Positions 10,622 to 20,444 of a stretch of DNA of 64,000 bases are shown here, one piece after another. The stretch lies in the NCBI RefSeq assembly GCF_029962835.1, contig NC_080582.1:14516032-14580031 (forward strand), read 5' to 3'. The notes under the pieces are model-generated. The model worked only from the letters and a program-made list of their open reading frames with translations, ran no database searches and was not told the DNA's origin. The stretch comes from Magnolia sinica (taxonomy: Eukaryota > Streptophyta > Magnoliopsida > Magnoliales > Magnoliaceae). Positions within the stretch are counted from its first letter, which is position 1. Every line of letters begins with the position of its first letter. The position numbers were made by a program, and so were the translations under genes.

Positions 10622-11127
10622 TGCTAAACCGGCCCCCTCCTATTTTCCTCCCTTGTTTTGTCTAAAATAGCTGACCTTCATCTTCTTGAGAGACTCGAAC
10701 AGAGAACTTCTCCTGGTTGTTAGATGCCTTTTTGAAAAGATTCACAAGCCGTTGAAACTGTGTCTTCCTTAGCACTCCCCTCACTGGCAGTTGTATTCAA
10801 TTCCATCTTCTCATCCAGCCTTTTTCTTCTCTTTCAACTTCTCATCGGTGTTAGATGCCTTTGCAAAAGGATTCACCAGCTGCCAAAACTAGATCTGACT
10901 GCTCGCTTCTGTTGCATTTCCGATACCAGCTGTTTTGTTGGTTTCAATCACTACCATCTTAGCCTTCTCTTTTGATTTTGAGAATTGAAGGGCAGGAATG
11001 GAATCAATGGTTCTGATGCTCTATGGTTTTCGGCTGCAGGCAAGTAACCATGCGTTTTATTCCCAATGGATGCATTAGAAGATGAAGTTGGACATGTCAC
11101 TGCCCCTGACAATCTTTCCTGTAAGAA
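10622..11127 (-). pseudogene. Decayed 3' exon region, possibly CTF4/AND-1-like
   Basis: On the minus strand an acceptor-like ...ttcttacag is followed at 11127 by an open stretch rich in Ser, Asn and Pro. Further on come two related peptide motifs, NPFAKASNTDEKLKEKKKAG and, in another frame, KKASNNQEKF, and then a C-terminal SLFESLKKMKVSYF ending in a stop. In-frame stops and frameshifts separate them, so this is not a working gene. The paired 'NPF-KASN' motif and a lysine-rich C-terminus resemble, from memory, the end of plant CTF4/AND-1 (WD40-HMG, EOL1-type) replication proteins; I hold that identity loosely. Copy 2 (62045-62375) preserves the same motifs with different lesions, so a real protein-coding 3' end existed before the duplication. 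Confidence 0.45.
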
Positions 11128-12029
11128 AATGCATCACTTTATTACATAACATAACAATGGCAGGAGTTGGCTTGCAAACAAAATCGTAATTTTCCAAAAA
11201 CAAATAATAGAAACAAGATCAATAAGAATTAGAAACATAAATCTCCAGAATCAACAAACATTATGGAGTACCATTTAACATACTAGTAGATATAGCACAT
11301 ACAATGCATGTGGAGCAAGGTATTTAGAAATGGTAACGGCCGCTATATGACAGATACCATGCAGGCCATGCGGCCTTGTAATGTTTAAAGCTTCCTTTAA
11401 AGGAAATAGAATGTATCAGTCCTTTAAAGGCCTTTTAACAGGTCGGGCTTTACAGCCCCGTATCACGTGATGGTAAAGAGAGCGTGCAGCGGTAATAAAT
11501 AGAGGGAGTGGTGTGTAAGAAAACTGGGAATCGGTGGAGGGGCAGTTTAAAAATAGTAATGGTTCAAACCGTCCAAGACCTCCAGGTTGGATCCACTTTA
11601 AATAGCTCACCATAAACATCTATTTCTTGAATTTTGTGCCATTAATTGTTTTTATTTCAACTGTTCATTCAACACCCACCAAACAGAAATCAAATCAATG
11701 CAATCCTCTGTTTAAGAGATTCAAATGGACCCACGATTTTTATGGTTTATTTGAGTTCATTACATGCCGCTTGCACAAATTTATTAATGCCCATGTATCG
11801 ACTATCATACTTTGCCAGATTATCAAAGGTTTTTTCATCGTAAAGAGAATTTCTCATTGTAAAGAGAGAGGAGCATCTTCTAACAGCCAAATAACTTCTC
11901 CAAATTACCTGCATGCCCATCATTTCAGTCTAAAACCTTTTATCATGTCCTTAATTAACACAAGCTTTTAGCCTCTCAGGAAACTAAATGCTGGAAAATT
12001 TGCCCCTGTTTACTCCCATTATATATAAT
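11128..12029. other. AT-rich, intron-like sequence with a hAT-like terminus
   Basis: No coding signal was found. At about 11316 the phrase CAAGGTATTTAGAAATGGTA resembles the terminus of the hAT-like MITE at 13669-13946 and may be the start of a degraded relative. The rest may be intron of the decayed gene. Copy 2 has lost this whole interval. Confidence 0.4.
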
Positions 12030-13375
12030 AGATATGAGCAGTGTCTCGAGTGTCAGTATTGATGCATATATCACACCCTTGGGATATGGAAACATATTAG
12101 GCATTGCATGGGAAATATCGTGTATCACGTAATGTACTGTTGTCTTTAGGAAACATCGGAATATTGGTCAAATTTTTCAATGAAACTTCAGGAGATATTA
12201 TAATAGGCATTAATACACACTTAGAGCTCAAAAGATCATAAAAAACCAGTACTACACATCATAAGTTCCTTTGTATAAGGTCCTAAACTCTGCGATGTTT
12301 GACAAAAGTGATGCAACTATATTCAAGATCAGTTCATATAATATAAATCATAAAAGACATGTATGAAAACACAATCAATACATTCAAAAGCCAAATTTGT
12401 CCTTCACTATACAGTGCATATATTAAAAATATATATTTTTAAAATTATATTTATAATTTTAAAAAAAATTGAAGTAAATAAATGTGTAGCTGATGTTGAG
12501 ATCAGCACTCATAAGTACACGAGTAACATCTGGTCAATGTAATTTTTTTCAAACAATTTATTTATTTATTTTACACACCCACGCACTTGCACCACAGTAG
12601 GATTTCACCACAATGTGTACTTGAACCCATGACAAAACTCTTGTGAATCTACCATCGAGGCATGAGTAATTTATTTTATTTATTTATTTTTCAATTATTT
12701 TTAATTAAAAAATAATTTTTTGAAAGTTCCCAAAAGTTTTGTCAATCTGTAAATCAACCTTTAAGCACTCTCACATGATTTTTCTACTACACTCTAATTG
12801 CAAGCTAAATGGGTGCCTATTTTCTCCAAATTCAAAAATCAAAGGTCAAAATCGATAATTGAAAGTGCAAAACATGCAAAATCATGAATTACTAACTTAA
12901 TTCCATAAATTCCAACAAATTTAAACAAGAGAAAACAATTTAAATTAGCAAAAACTCACCACATGCTCTCTAGTCTCGATTTCAACACCCAAATTCCCTT
13001 TTCCCTCCAAACAAATGAAAAGAATTGGTTGAAATCCCTTTAGCAATGCAATCGCAGTCATTGTTTGAAGTATCTCCGATATTATCAAAATATCCCCAAT
13101 ATTATCTGTATCTCTAGCTCGACGATACTAATAACACTAGTAGCGATACCGATAACACCAATAGTATCAAGAGTTCCAGTTATTGGCAATGTATCGTCGA
13201 GTATCACCAATGTATTGATATCGTTAATATTTTTATCCATGTAAATTCTAGATGTTGCTTGTATTTCGATATCACCAATGTATCGCCAATATTTTCAATT
13301 GTGTAAATTCTAGGTATCATATCGCCAGTCTCTCAACGATATTTTGATAATATCATCAAAATTCTGTTTATTAAA
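12030..13375. mobile_element. hAT-like element, degenerate relative of 22636-23375
   Basis: The start ('cgagtgtcagtattgatgc') and the following 380 bases parallel the 740-bp element at 22636 phrase by phrase: 'cgcatggg/aaatatcg', 'aatacacactta', 'aaacacaatcaatacattca'. The later part is enriched in 'gatattatc', 'cgataccgat' and 'ccaatgtatcg' words. A SINE (12545-12690) interrupts it. Part of it (12370-12530) is present in copy 2 at 62525-62700, so it was there before the duplication. Outer boundaries are uncertain and related words continue to about 14370. Confidence 0.5.
12545..12690 (-). mobile_element. tRNA-like SINE
   Basis: Read on the minus strand it has an A-box-like region (CCTCGATGGTAGATTCACA), a B-box-like GGGTTCAAGTACAC, then 'attgtggtgaaatcctactg' and a 'gtgggtgtgtaaaataaat' tail. 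Copy 2 of the segmental duplication continues without it after 'catctggtcaatg', so it was either inserted after the duplication or lost from copy 2. Confidence 0.5.
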
Positions 13376-13668
13376 AAAATCCATATTAATTTTTTTTTTT
13401 TTTTTTAATGGGCACATGGTTTTATGCAATGTTCAATTTGTCGATGATAATATCAATAACATCGGGATATTATTGTTATCACAACATGGGCAAAATCAAG
13501 ACCATAATCTTTCGTTTCCTTTCCAGTTGCCAATAATTTCATGGCGAAATATTGTGTCGTCGATATTCTGAAATATCGATGGGTGTTCGATGGAAAGTTG
13601 GATGGTTGGATAGATACATGGGATGGTTGGATGGATAGATGGGGAAGGTTGGATTGATTTCTAATGAT

Positions 13669-13946
13669 CAAGGTGTTCCATAACCATAACGGTGACCATA
13701 ACGGCCACCACCATTACCATTATGATACGGGTTGTAAGGCTGTTACAACCCCCATATCAGCTGTTATGGCTCCTTTTTTTCCCCTTGAAAAAAAAAAAAA
13801 CTGTTATAAGACCATTACATGGCCACTACAGTTTGTTTGTTCTATAACGGCCTTTACGACCGTTTCGGCCCCATAATGCATACGGTTATGACCGTCACCA
13901 TTATTTAACGTCCGTAACCGTTATGCAACCAATTTTGAATACCTTG
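13669..13946. mobile_element. hAT-like MITE, CAAGGT termini
   Basis: It starts CAAGGTGTTCCATAACCATA and ends, read inverted, CAAGGTATTCAAAATTGGTT. 'ataacgg' words are repeated throughout in both orientations. Flanks ctaatgat and cttatgaa match at 6 of 8 positions, consistent with the 8-bp target of hAT elements. It has no coding capacity. Confidence 0.6.
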
Positions 13947-14489
13947 CTTATGAAAGAACATGCTTTTAGGCTCCTATTAAATGGAAACTTATTATGTATG
14001 CAATCTTTTTCATTTTTTTTTTTTAAAAAAAAAAATCCTAAATATCCATATATGTGTATTTTGGCATATCCTAAAGTTTCACTAAAAATTTCACCATATC
14101 CCCCACAGTTCCCCACATTTATGATTATCGGCAATATCAATATAGTTTCTAGTGATACTGATACTTCAAAAACTGATCTCAGTGTTAAAATAAAATAAAA
14201 CAAAAACTTAAAGGAAAATCGATTTTTGTAGATTTTTGGCAAATTTCCCAAATTCTTTGAAATAGAACCGACACAAGTGCGATATCATCAATATGTGCAA
14301 ATGTATCGACAATATCAGAAACTTATAACAATGATATTTTCAAAAAGTGTATTGGTATATCATCGATGCATTGCGATCGGGAGACATCTCTATTCATTTG
14401 GTTGGGACCATGGCTGCAGGAAGATGAAGTGGTCCATAACAAGCCATCTGCACTAAGATGGGCCAGCCATTATAGCTGTGGACCGAAGA
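13947..14489. other. Degenerate TATCG-rich repeat sequence
   Basis: Contains 'tatcggcaatatcaatata', 'gcgatatcatcaatatg' and 'ggtatatcatcgatgcattg' words related to the hAT-like elements nearby, and a T9-A10 near-palindrome near 14010-14035. No gene is supported. Confidence 0.4.
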
Positions 14490-14870
14490 AGGATGTCAAT
14501 GGCAGAGGAGGTGGCATCCATAAATGCCATGAAAAACGAAAGCAAAACCCTGCGGTTTCGAGGACCCTTTCCTCCTAGGGATTACAGATTCCTTAACTTT
14601 CCCTGCCTTGGAGAAGACCCTAGATAGCATTTTTTTCATCCCAAGATTGTGGCTAATTCGCAACAGAGAGGGTTGGGAAACTTGCAAAAGCTGAGTAAGG
14701 AGATTTCTTCACGCTACTAGGATTCTACTCCCTATTCTTTAGCTCTTGAGACTTTCTTCTCACAACCTGAGTCCAATCACCCTTAGCCAGATGAACCGAT
14801 TGCACTAGTGGAACCGGACCTTAACCCAAGATGCCTGACAGCCTACCCCCTACGAGATAGGAAGACATAA
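14490..14870 (-). pseudogene. Remnant of an RNA-recognition-motif (RRM) coding sequence
   Basis: The minus strand encodes, across frameshifts, 'DWTQVVRRKSQELK', then a beta1-like 'TLSVAN' segment, then LSRVFSKAGKVKESVIPRRK and 'KPQGFAFV'. The last is a typical RNP1-like core. Plant LINE ORF1 proteins often begin with such an RRM, and an RRM adjoining retroelement debris suggests this origin; a host RRM protein cannot be excluded. Frameshifts after the RNP1 core show it is dead. The LINE piece at 18.5-19.8 kb is on the other strand, so the two need not be one element. Confidence 0.45.
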
Positions 14871-15380
14871 TGACACAACTATGGGAAGGAGAGACGGGGG
14901 AATTGGGGATAGAAGAATGGGAAGGGAAATCAGGGTACTGATTGCTAATAACCCTAGAACTCTCTCTAGAACACCTACTAAGAAGGACTATGCATGTGAA
15001 AACCTCTGCCAAAGAGAGGTACCCAACAGATTGTAGGAAGGGACACGCGAGTCGTACCTTGGGGATTTACCTCTGGAGTGAAGGTTGGGGTTTGCTTCTC
15101 CTTGCCAAAGGTCTGAAGGAAGCCTTACGAACACGAAATGCCACAACTCGCTGGATGGGGTTCAAAATGTTAATCTTCTAGCCTCATTTGCTCCAATGAC
15201 TTTTGACTCTCGCATCCTTTTCCTCCCACTCCCATGTGATTTCCTGGGATTGAAAATGCTAACGTACTCAATAGATGATTAACTTCTCTTCTTCTTCTCA
15301 TCGAACTTCTTTCTCGCCACCATCAAGAATAGACGAACCAGTGGACATGGGCAACTAGATAGTGTTTTCTTCAACAAGAA
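14871..15380. other. No gene recognised
   Basis: Relatively GC-balanced sequence with short ORFs on both strands and no domain. It lies between the RRM remnant and the 3' end of the decayed copia element and may hold the eroded 3' end of either. Confidence 0.35.
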
Positions 15381-15384
15381 TATG

Positions 15385-17835
15385 CGTGGACACTAAGGGA
15401 TGAGATGGTGAAGCTTCCAAGTCAGGAGATTTACCTTTATTTGAGAAGAATTGAGTGGGCTCAAAGAATGCAACATGGGCACAAATAAATTGTCTTCGAA
15501 GATGAAGACTGTAACACCTATAAAACCCCTTTGTATTGTAGAATACTCAAGTAAAATACATTTAATTGCTTTAAGGTCTAATTTATCATGGCCCAACTCT
15601 AATTGATGAACAAAGCATACACATGTAAAAACATTGTGGGGCATACAGAACAATGACCTGACAACAAAATTGCATGAGGGAACTAACTCGTCAATATAAT
15701 AGAGGGCATTCTATTGATCAAATAGCACGCTATTAAAACTGCATCACTTCAAAAAAAAAAGTGGACATTTATATGAATCAAGGCATGTGACATCTCAAGC
15801 AAATGACGGTTTTTCCGTTCTAAAACACCATTTTGTTGTGGAGGCACATAATGTTTGATGCAACCATTTTCAAATAAATAAAAGCTAAAAGAATTGGATA
15901 TATTCTCATTAGCATTATCTAAATGAAACACACACTTTGGAGTTAAATTGATTATCTACTTCCATGCAAAAAATCTTTAAAATATAGAACAATTCATATC
16001 TATCGTTTCATTAGATAAAGTCAAGTCATTCTTGAAAAATCATCAACAAAAGTAACAAAATACTTATACCCTCACACACTAAAACTCAATCAAGTCCCCA
16101 AATATTTGAATGAACCAAAGAAGATGAAACTAGACTGTGCTTTTCCACATGTAGTGGAAAAGTGATTCGATGATGCTAAACCTAATTCAAACACTTCATA
16201 TTCTAAAGTTGACATAGCCAATAATGCAATAATAAAGGAATGGAACTTTTGAGAATCTTCAAAAATGGGTGACCGAGACGATAGTATCACTAGTAAGGAC
16301 AAATGTTGCTTTGCACTACTACTCCAATGACTTCACAGTTAAGATACTAAAACACACAATGTTCATGTCCTCCACCAATAAACTTCATCGTCTTTAGATC
16401 TTGGAAAATACGATGTGAAGGATAGAATACCATAGAGCAGTTAAGTGATTTTTTGAGTTTACTAATAGACATGAAGCTAAAATTAAATTTAAGTACATAG
16501 AGAATTGATGACAATGAAAGAAAGGAATTTGGATGAACAATACCCATTTCACACACTTTAGACTAGGCACCATCTCCCAAAGAGACTAATGAACTCGGCA
16601 ATAATGTATCAATAAAGGAATGGACACTAGACTACATGTCATATGATCAGAAGCTCCAAAGTCAATAATTCATGGCATAGAGGACTAGAATCGAAGTCAT
16701 ACTTGAGTTGTTGAGTGTGGTTAAGTGAAAGTAGCGACAGAGATGGATTGATTCTTCAATAACTTGAAGTATTCATCTTTGGTAAGCATGACTATGTCAT
16801 CAGATGTACTTGTCTAACGAATTGCAGGAGTAGAACCAACAGAACGAGACCCACTACTCTCTTCAAAATAAGATGCCTCATTTGGCCAACTAACTTCCCA
16901 TGTCCCATTTATTAACAATGTGATTTGTATGCCCACAGTGAGTACACTTTTTAGGTCCGCGACCTCTAACATGACCCCTTGTTGCATCACTATGACCACC
17001 TTCATTACCTTTGCCACATCCTTGATTAATTACCTTAGCCACTACAATCACCACCTCTACCTCATCTAACAAATAATGTCAAATCAAAATTATCATTGGC
17101 TCTACCCATAGAGCCAAGTGATACCCATTGAATGCGAACATAAACTCCTTTTAGGGATGGAACATCCTTGCAAGATATGCACACGCACTAGCTAATGTCT
17201 TGGTTTCAAGCCAAATATGAATTTAGCCACATGAAAATCCTCACGTTGTCAACGTTGTTTCTCTAGATCATTAGTAAGTAGCTGATACACATTCATCTCC
17301 ACATCTAACAAATAATGTCAAATGAAAATTATCACTTGCTCTACCCATAGAGCCAAGTTATACAAATCGAAGGTGAACATAAACTCCTTTTAGGGATGGA
17401 ACATCCTTGCCATCCAAGATATGCACACGCATTGGCTCATGTTTTGGTTTCAAGCCAAACATGAATTTAGCAACATGAAAATCCTCACGTTGTCAACGTT
17501 GTTTCTCCGGATCATTAATAAGTAGTTGATACACATGCATCTCCTCCCGCATTACTTCGAGTTTTGAATAATATTTAGCCAAGATACTTATCTCCTTGTT
17601 AAAATGCAAAAATCTATTCAAACAATGATATGTATGAGATATTTTTTTTATCGGATTAATACATCTCTCGTAACACATCACACACCTCATTTGTCATATC
17701 TGAAAACATCACATTTTCACTAATAGATGTTTCCATACTGTTCCACAACCACGTCATGATCTGAGCATTTTCCTAAAGCCACTGATTGTATGTTCTATCA
17801 CTTTCAACTTGGTTTCACCACAATCAAATATTTTA
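15385..17835 (-). pseudogene. Decayed Ty1/copia gag-pol
   Basis: Order on the minus strand is that of copia. A gag segment near 17790-17490 encodes 'TWLWNSMETSISENV' and 'YHCLNRFLHFNKEISILAKY'. A nucleocapsid zinc knuckle, CTHCGHTNHIVNKW, lies near 16940 with its last Cys lost. A Gag-pre-integrase-like region lies at 16350-16560. Integrase pieces are near 15750-15930 (HYVPPQQNGVLERKNRHL, holding the catalytic Glu region) and near 15400-15650 (FVHQLELGHDKLDLKAIKCI, the usual C-terminal block). Reverse transcriptase and RNase H were not recognised. Many stops and frameshifts are present, and a 239-bp tandem duplication lies inside gag. It is older than the two complete copia elements at 50-61 kb. 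Confidence 0.75.
17063..17548 (+). repeat. 239-bp tandem duplication inside the copia remnant
   Basis: Unit 1 begins at 17063 and unit 2 at 17302, both with 'catctaacaaataatgtcaa'. They run in parallel through 'agagccaagt', 'aacataaactccttttaggg', 'atgcacacgca' and 'ctcacgttgtcaacgttg' to about 17548. The units differ by scattered substitutions and a few small indels, so the duplication is not recent. It repeats part of gag and would have disabled it. Confidence 0.85.
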
Positions 17836-18320
17836 ATTTGCCTTTGGTCGCAAAAAAAAAACACTCGGATAGATTTAGACCACTAAAGATAATTTGCTTA
17901 ATTTAGTTTTATGGTAAGTTTTTTAAAGTTTTATAGCAAGTTATTTGAACCTCTAGAAAATCATATGGATTTAGAAACCCAAATCTTTGATCACCCTTAA
18001 TTTCAATTATAAGAAATTAAAGAGAATAACAAAGTGCTTACACGGATGCAAGCTGACTCTTCCCGATCTAAGAACTCTCCAATTGCAAGCTCCACACATT
18101 GTACACACCACACCTGACGAACAATCAACTCACACGTTTCAATCAAACACAAGAGCGATGATCATGAACATACCATTCACACTCTTAACATGCAGATCAT
18201 TACGAAGGCCTACCACACTAAAAAACAAAAAAGAATAAACTTTAGAAGAGCAAATAGGAAAAGAAAAGGAAGAATTTATGATATAAAAGAAAAGAAAGTG
18301 GTGTAAATCATAATGAAATC

Positions 18321-18335
18321 CACTCTAATACCATG
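18321..18335 (-). other. Probable primer-binding site and 5' LTR edge of the copia remnant
   Basis: On the minus strand ...CTACA is followed by TGGTATTAGAGTG, one mismatch from the initiator tRNA-Met complement TGGTATCAGAGC. It sits upstream of the gag remains in the right orientation. The LTR would extend from 18334 to higher coordinates, but its outer end was not found. Confidence 0.55.
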
Positions 18336-18737
18336 TAGAGTTATGTAAAACTGAAAGGAAAAGAAAAGAGGAACAAATGAGATGGGAAAAAGAGAATGCC
18401 TAAAAAAACACTAGAGAAATCGTAAGGCTTGTATTCTTATGCTTCAAGAGCCTATGTTTAAAATTTCTAAGTTCCCTTAAGTAGCATAGGAATTGGGATT
18501 TGATAGAAGCCTCCGAGCAAAGTTCCACGATCAAGATGCAAGAGTAGAAATGCAAAGCCGGGGAGGCTTGATCACGGGTCCATGAGTAGTTTGTAGTGAT
18601 TTTAATGTCAATTGGATGCTAAAGAGAGGCTTGGGGCAACAATCCAGAAGTTAGAGCTATGGAAGAATTCAAACAAGTTATAGATGAGGTTGACATATAG
18701 TAGATGCGGGTTTTGAAGGCTCAAGATTTACTTAGTG

Positions 18738-18805
18738 TAATAACAGACAAGGTCATAGGAGAGCATGAATATAATAACAGACAAGGTCATAGGAGAGCAT
18801 GAATA
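18738..18805 (+). repeat. Exact 34-bp tandem duplication in the LINE fragment
   Basis: Two identical 34-base units (18738-18771 and 18772-18805) begin 'taataacagacaaggtcata'. They are perfect although the surrounding LINE is old, so the duplication is probably recent. Confidence 0.9.
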
Positions 18806-19303
18806 AGACTTGATAGGGTGGGTACAAGTTAACATGGAGTGGGTAAGGGAATCTCTACCTTCAAAGTCTCTCACCTCTCTTATCTCTTATCCAATCGCTG
18901 TCCTATTTTGGTGCCTGTGAAGGAACTAGTGGACAGCTCCTCGAAGCCATTTAGATTTCAAATAATGTGGACAAACCAAATCAGATTTAAAGAGGTGGTG
19001 AAGCAAATATGGGAGACGGAGTTGTTTGCATCACTGATTGTCAAAGTCTTTCTGAAAATGAAGAAGTTGGAATCTTAGTTGAGGGAATGAAACAAGGAAT
19101 TTGGGGACATTTTCTGAAGCATCGGAGTCGCAACTGATGCAACTTTGAAGGCTGAACATGATCTCATGTTGTCCATATCAAAGGAACGTAGTACAGCCCT
19201 TGAGGATGCAAAATCCAAGCTGGTTACGGCTCTCCTTCAGGAAGAAATCTTCTGAAAGCAAAAGTCAAGAAACCAGTGGCTGCTGAAAGGAGAATGCAAC
19301 AAT

Positions 19304-19359
19304 AGATTCTTTCACGACTCTGTCATGGAGAAGATTCTTTCACGACTCCGTCATGGAGA
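19304..19359 (+). repeat. 28-bp tandem duplication in the LINE fragment
   Basis: Units 19304-19331 and 19332-19359 both read 'agattctttcacgactc' and onward, with one substitution. The unit length of 28 shifts the reading frame of the LINE linker region. Confidence 0.88.
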
Positions 19360-20022
19360 AGCGACGTTGATTATTTGTAAACAGGATAAAGACGGAATTG
19401 GGAGTTATTTTGGAATCTCAGTCAAAGACAGAGACAAAAGTAGCCAGGTTCTACAGTTCCATTTATACATCAGAAGGTGTTGGTCCAGCAGATGACATCC
19501 TTAGTAGCATCCCAAGCTTAGTTCCAGACCAATATAATGAAGACCTTTTGCACGCTTTGGATATGGAATAAGTGAAGGTGGCAACATTTTCTACTCCTCG
19601 AGATAGTGTGTCGAGACTAGATGGCTACTTGAGCAGTTTTTTCACGTTCTTCTAGAAAATTGTGGGGGAAGATATTCTTAATTTAGTATGCAAGTTCATG
19701 GAAGGGGAGAGAATCTGCGAGCCTTTGGTAGCTCTCTCATCTATATGATTCCTAAGATATATATATATATATATTGTCAGACTTTCAGCCAATAAGCCCC
19801 TACAATTGCATATAGATGATTTTCTTGAAGCTCTTGACCCCTTGGTCAATTATAAGATTTTCGGTTTCTTCAAGCCATCCATAGGTCTCCACGAAGAAGA
19901 ACTCCTCAAGTTAGAGCTATATTTATTCTAGCCACAGAAGCTCTAAGAAGGATTTATCTCAGCTAATTGAGAAAAGTATCCCGGCCCCCAGACCAGTGAC
20001 TTGAACACAATTCAGCCAATGT

Positions 20023-20444
20023 AGGTTCTAAATGTCTTGACTTGGATCTTATATTTGTAGTACAGTTACAGTCTTATGTGGGTTAAGGGTGAAGGCGCAA
20101 CAACACTAAGATGACAACTTGATGGTGGAGATTGTCCATCTTGACCCAAGTCAGTTCCCTCACAGAAGATTACCAATATGTCTCATAAATGAATGTCCAC
20201 ATGTGTGTCCTATGTATCTGTGACGATCATGGTCTATATAAGGTACTAAAATCTATGAATCACAACTCTCCTCAGTCAATGACAGTAGTGTCCAATCTCT
20301 AGCACTCAAGGACTCACTCCTCAACTAACCCATATATGTACATAATTTCAAGGTGACACTACAACCTAAGGTATAATAGCATGTCCCACCCACATGGCTA
20401 GTGGATTAGGGCTCACAAGGTTTCTTAGGGTATATACTCCAACA
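20023..20444 (-). mobile_element. Copia-type LTR end with polypurine junction
   Basis: On the minus strand a purine-rich GGGCAGGTGAGAGAT leads directly into TGTTGGAGTATATACCC, the form of many plant copia 3' junctions (polypurine tract then LTR start). The LTR starts at 20444 and runs leftward. The far end is put at 20023, where the inverted end would read ...GAACCTACA, but no TSD confirms this. Confidence 0.45.

Larger units (their letters stand above)
5280..12540 (+). repeat. Segmental duplication, copy 1
   Basis: This block can be followed in parallel with copy 2 (about 43415-62710, minus later insertions). Matching landmarks, copy 1 against copy 2: 5290-5460 and 43425-43570; 5876-6190 and 45130-45440; 7230-7330 and 47263-47345; 8450-8830 and 48230-48530 plus 50055 onward; 8930-9440 and 50145-50690; 9425-9960 and 55541-56290; 9960-10950 and 61403-62370; 12370-12530 and 62525-62700. 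Divergence looks like 10-15 percent by eye. Copy 1 lacks the two copia elements and most nested elements of copy 2 but has its own tandem triplication and SINEs. Confidence 0.8.
18540..19760 (+). pseudogene. L1-type LINE fragment (endonuclease end to start of reverse transcriptase)
   Basis: Translated pieces follow plant LINE ORF2 order. An endonuclease 'SDFNV' phrase near 18600 is followed by 'NNPEVRAMEEFKQVIDEVDI', then a late endonuclease block 'LSNRCPILVPVKELVDSSS' with 'KPFRFQIMW' (18870-18970). The linker 'KQKSRNQWLLKGECNNRFFH' lies near 19260-19312, and 'DILNLVCKFMEGERI' near 19672 marks the approach to reverse transcriptase. Several frames are needed and the usual Trp before KQKSR is TGA, so it is inactive. 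It stops at an (AT)n run near 19760. Confidence 0.75.

Noticed and set aside
11627..11971. 114-residue plus-strand ORF
   Set aside because: No domain; lies in sequence that looks like an intron of the decayed minus-strand gene and is missing from copy 2.
12421..12480. AT-rich palindromic-looking stretch considered as an origin or matrix-attachment site
   Set aside because: It belongs to the dispersed hAT-like repeat (a second copy is at 62575-62640); nothing beyond base composition supports a function.
13901..14251. 116-residue minus-strand ORF with an overlapping 91-residue plus-strand ORF
   Set aside because: AT-rich, low-complexity sequence inside TATCG-type repeat DNA; overlapping frames on both strands and no motif.
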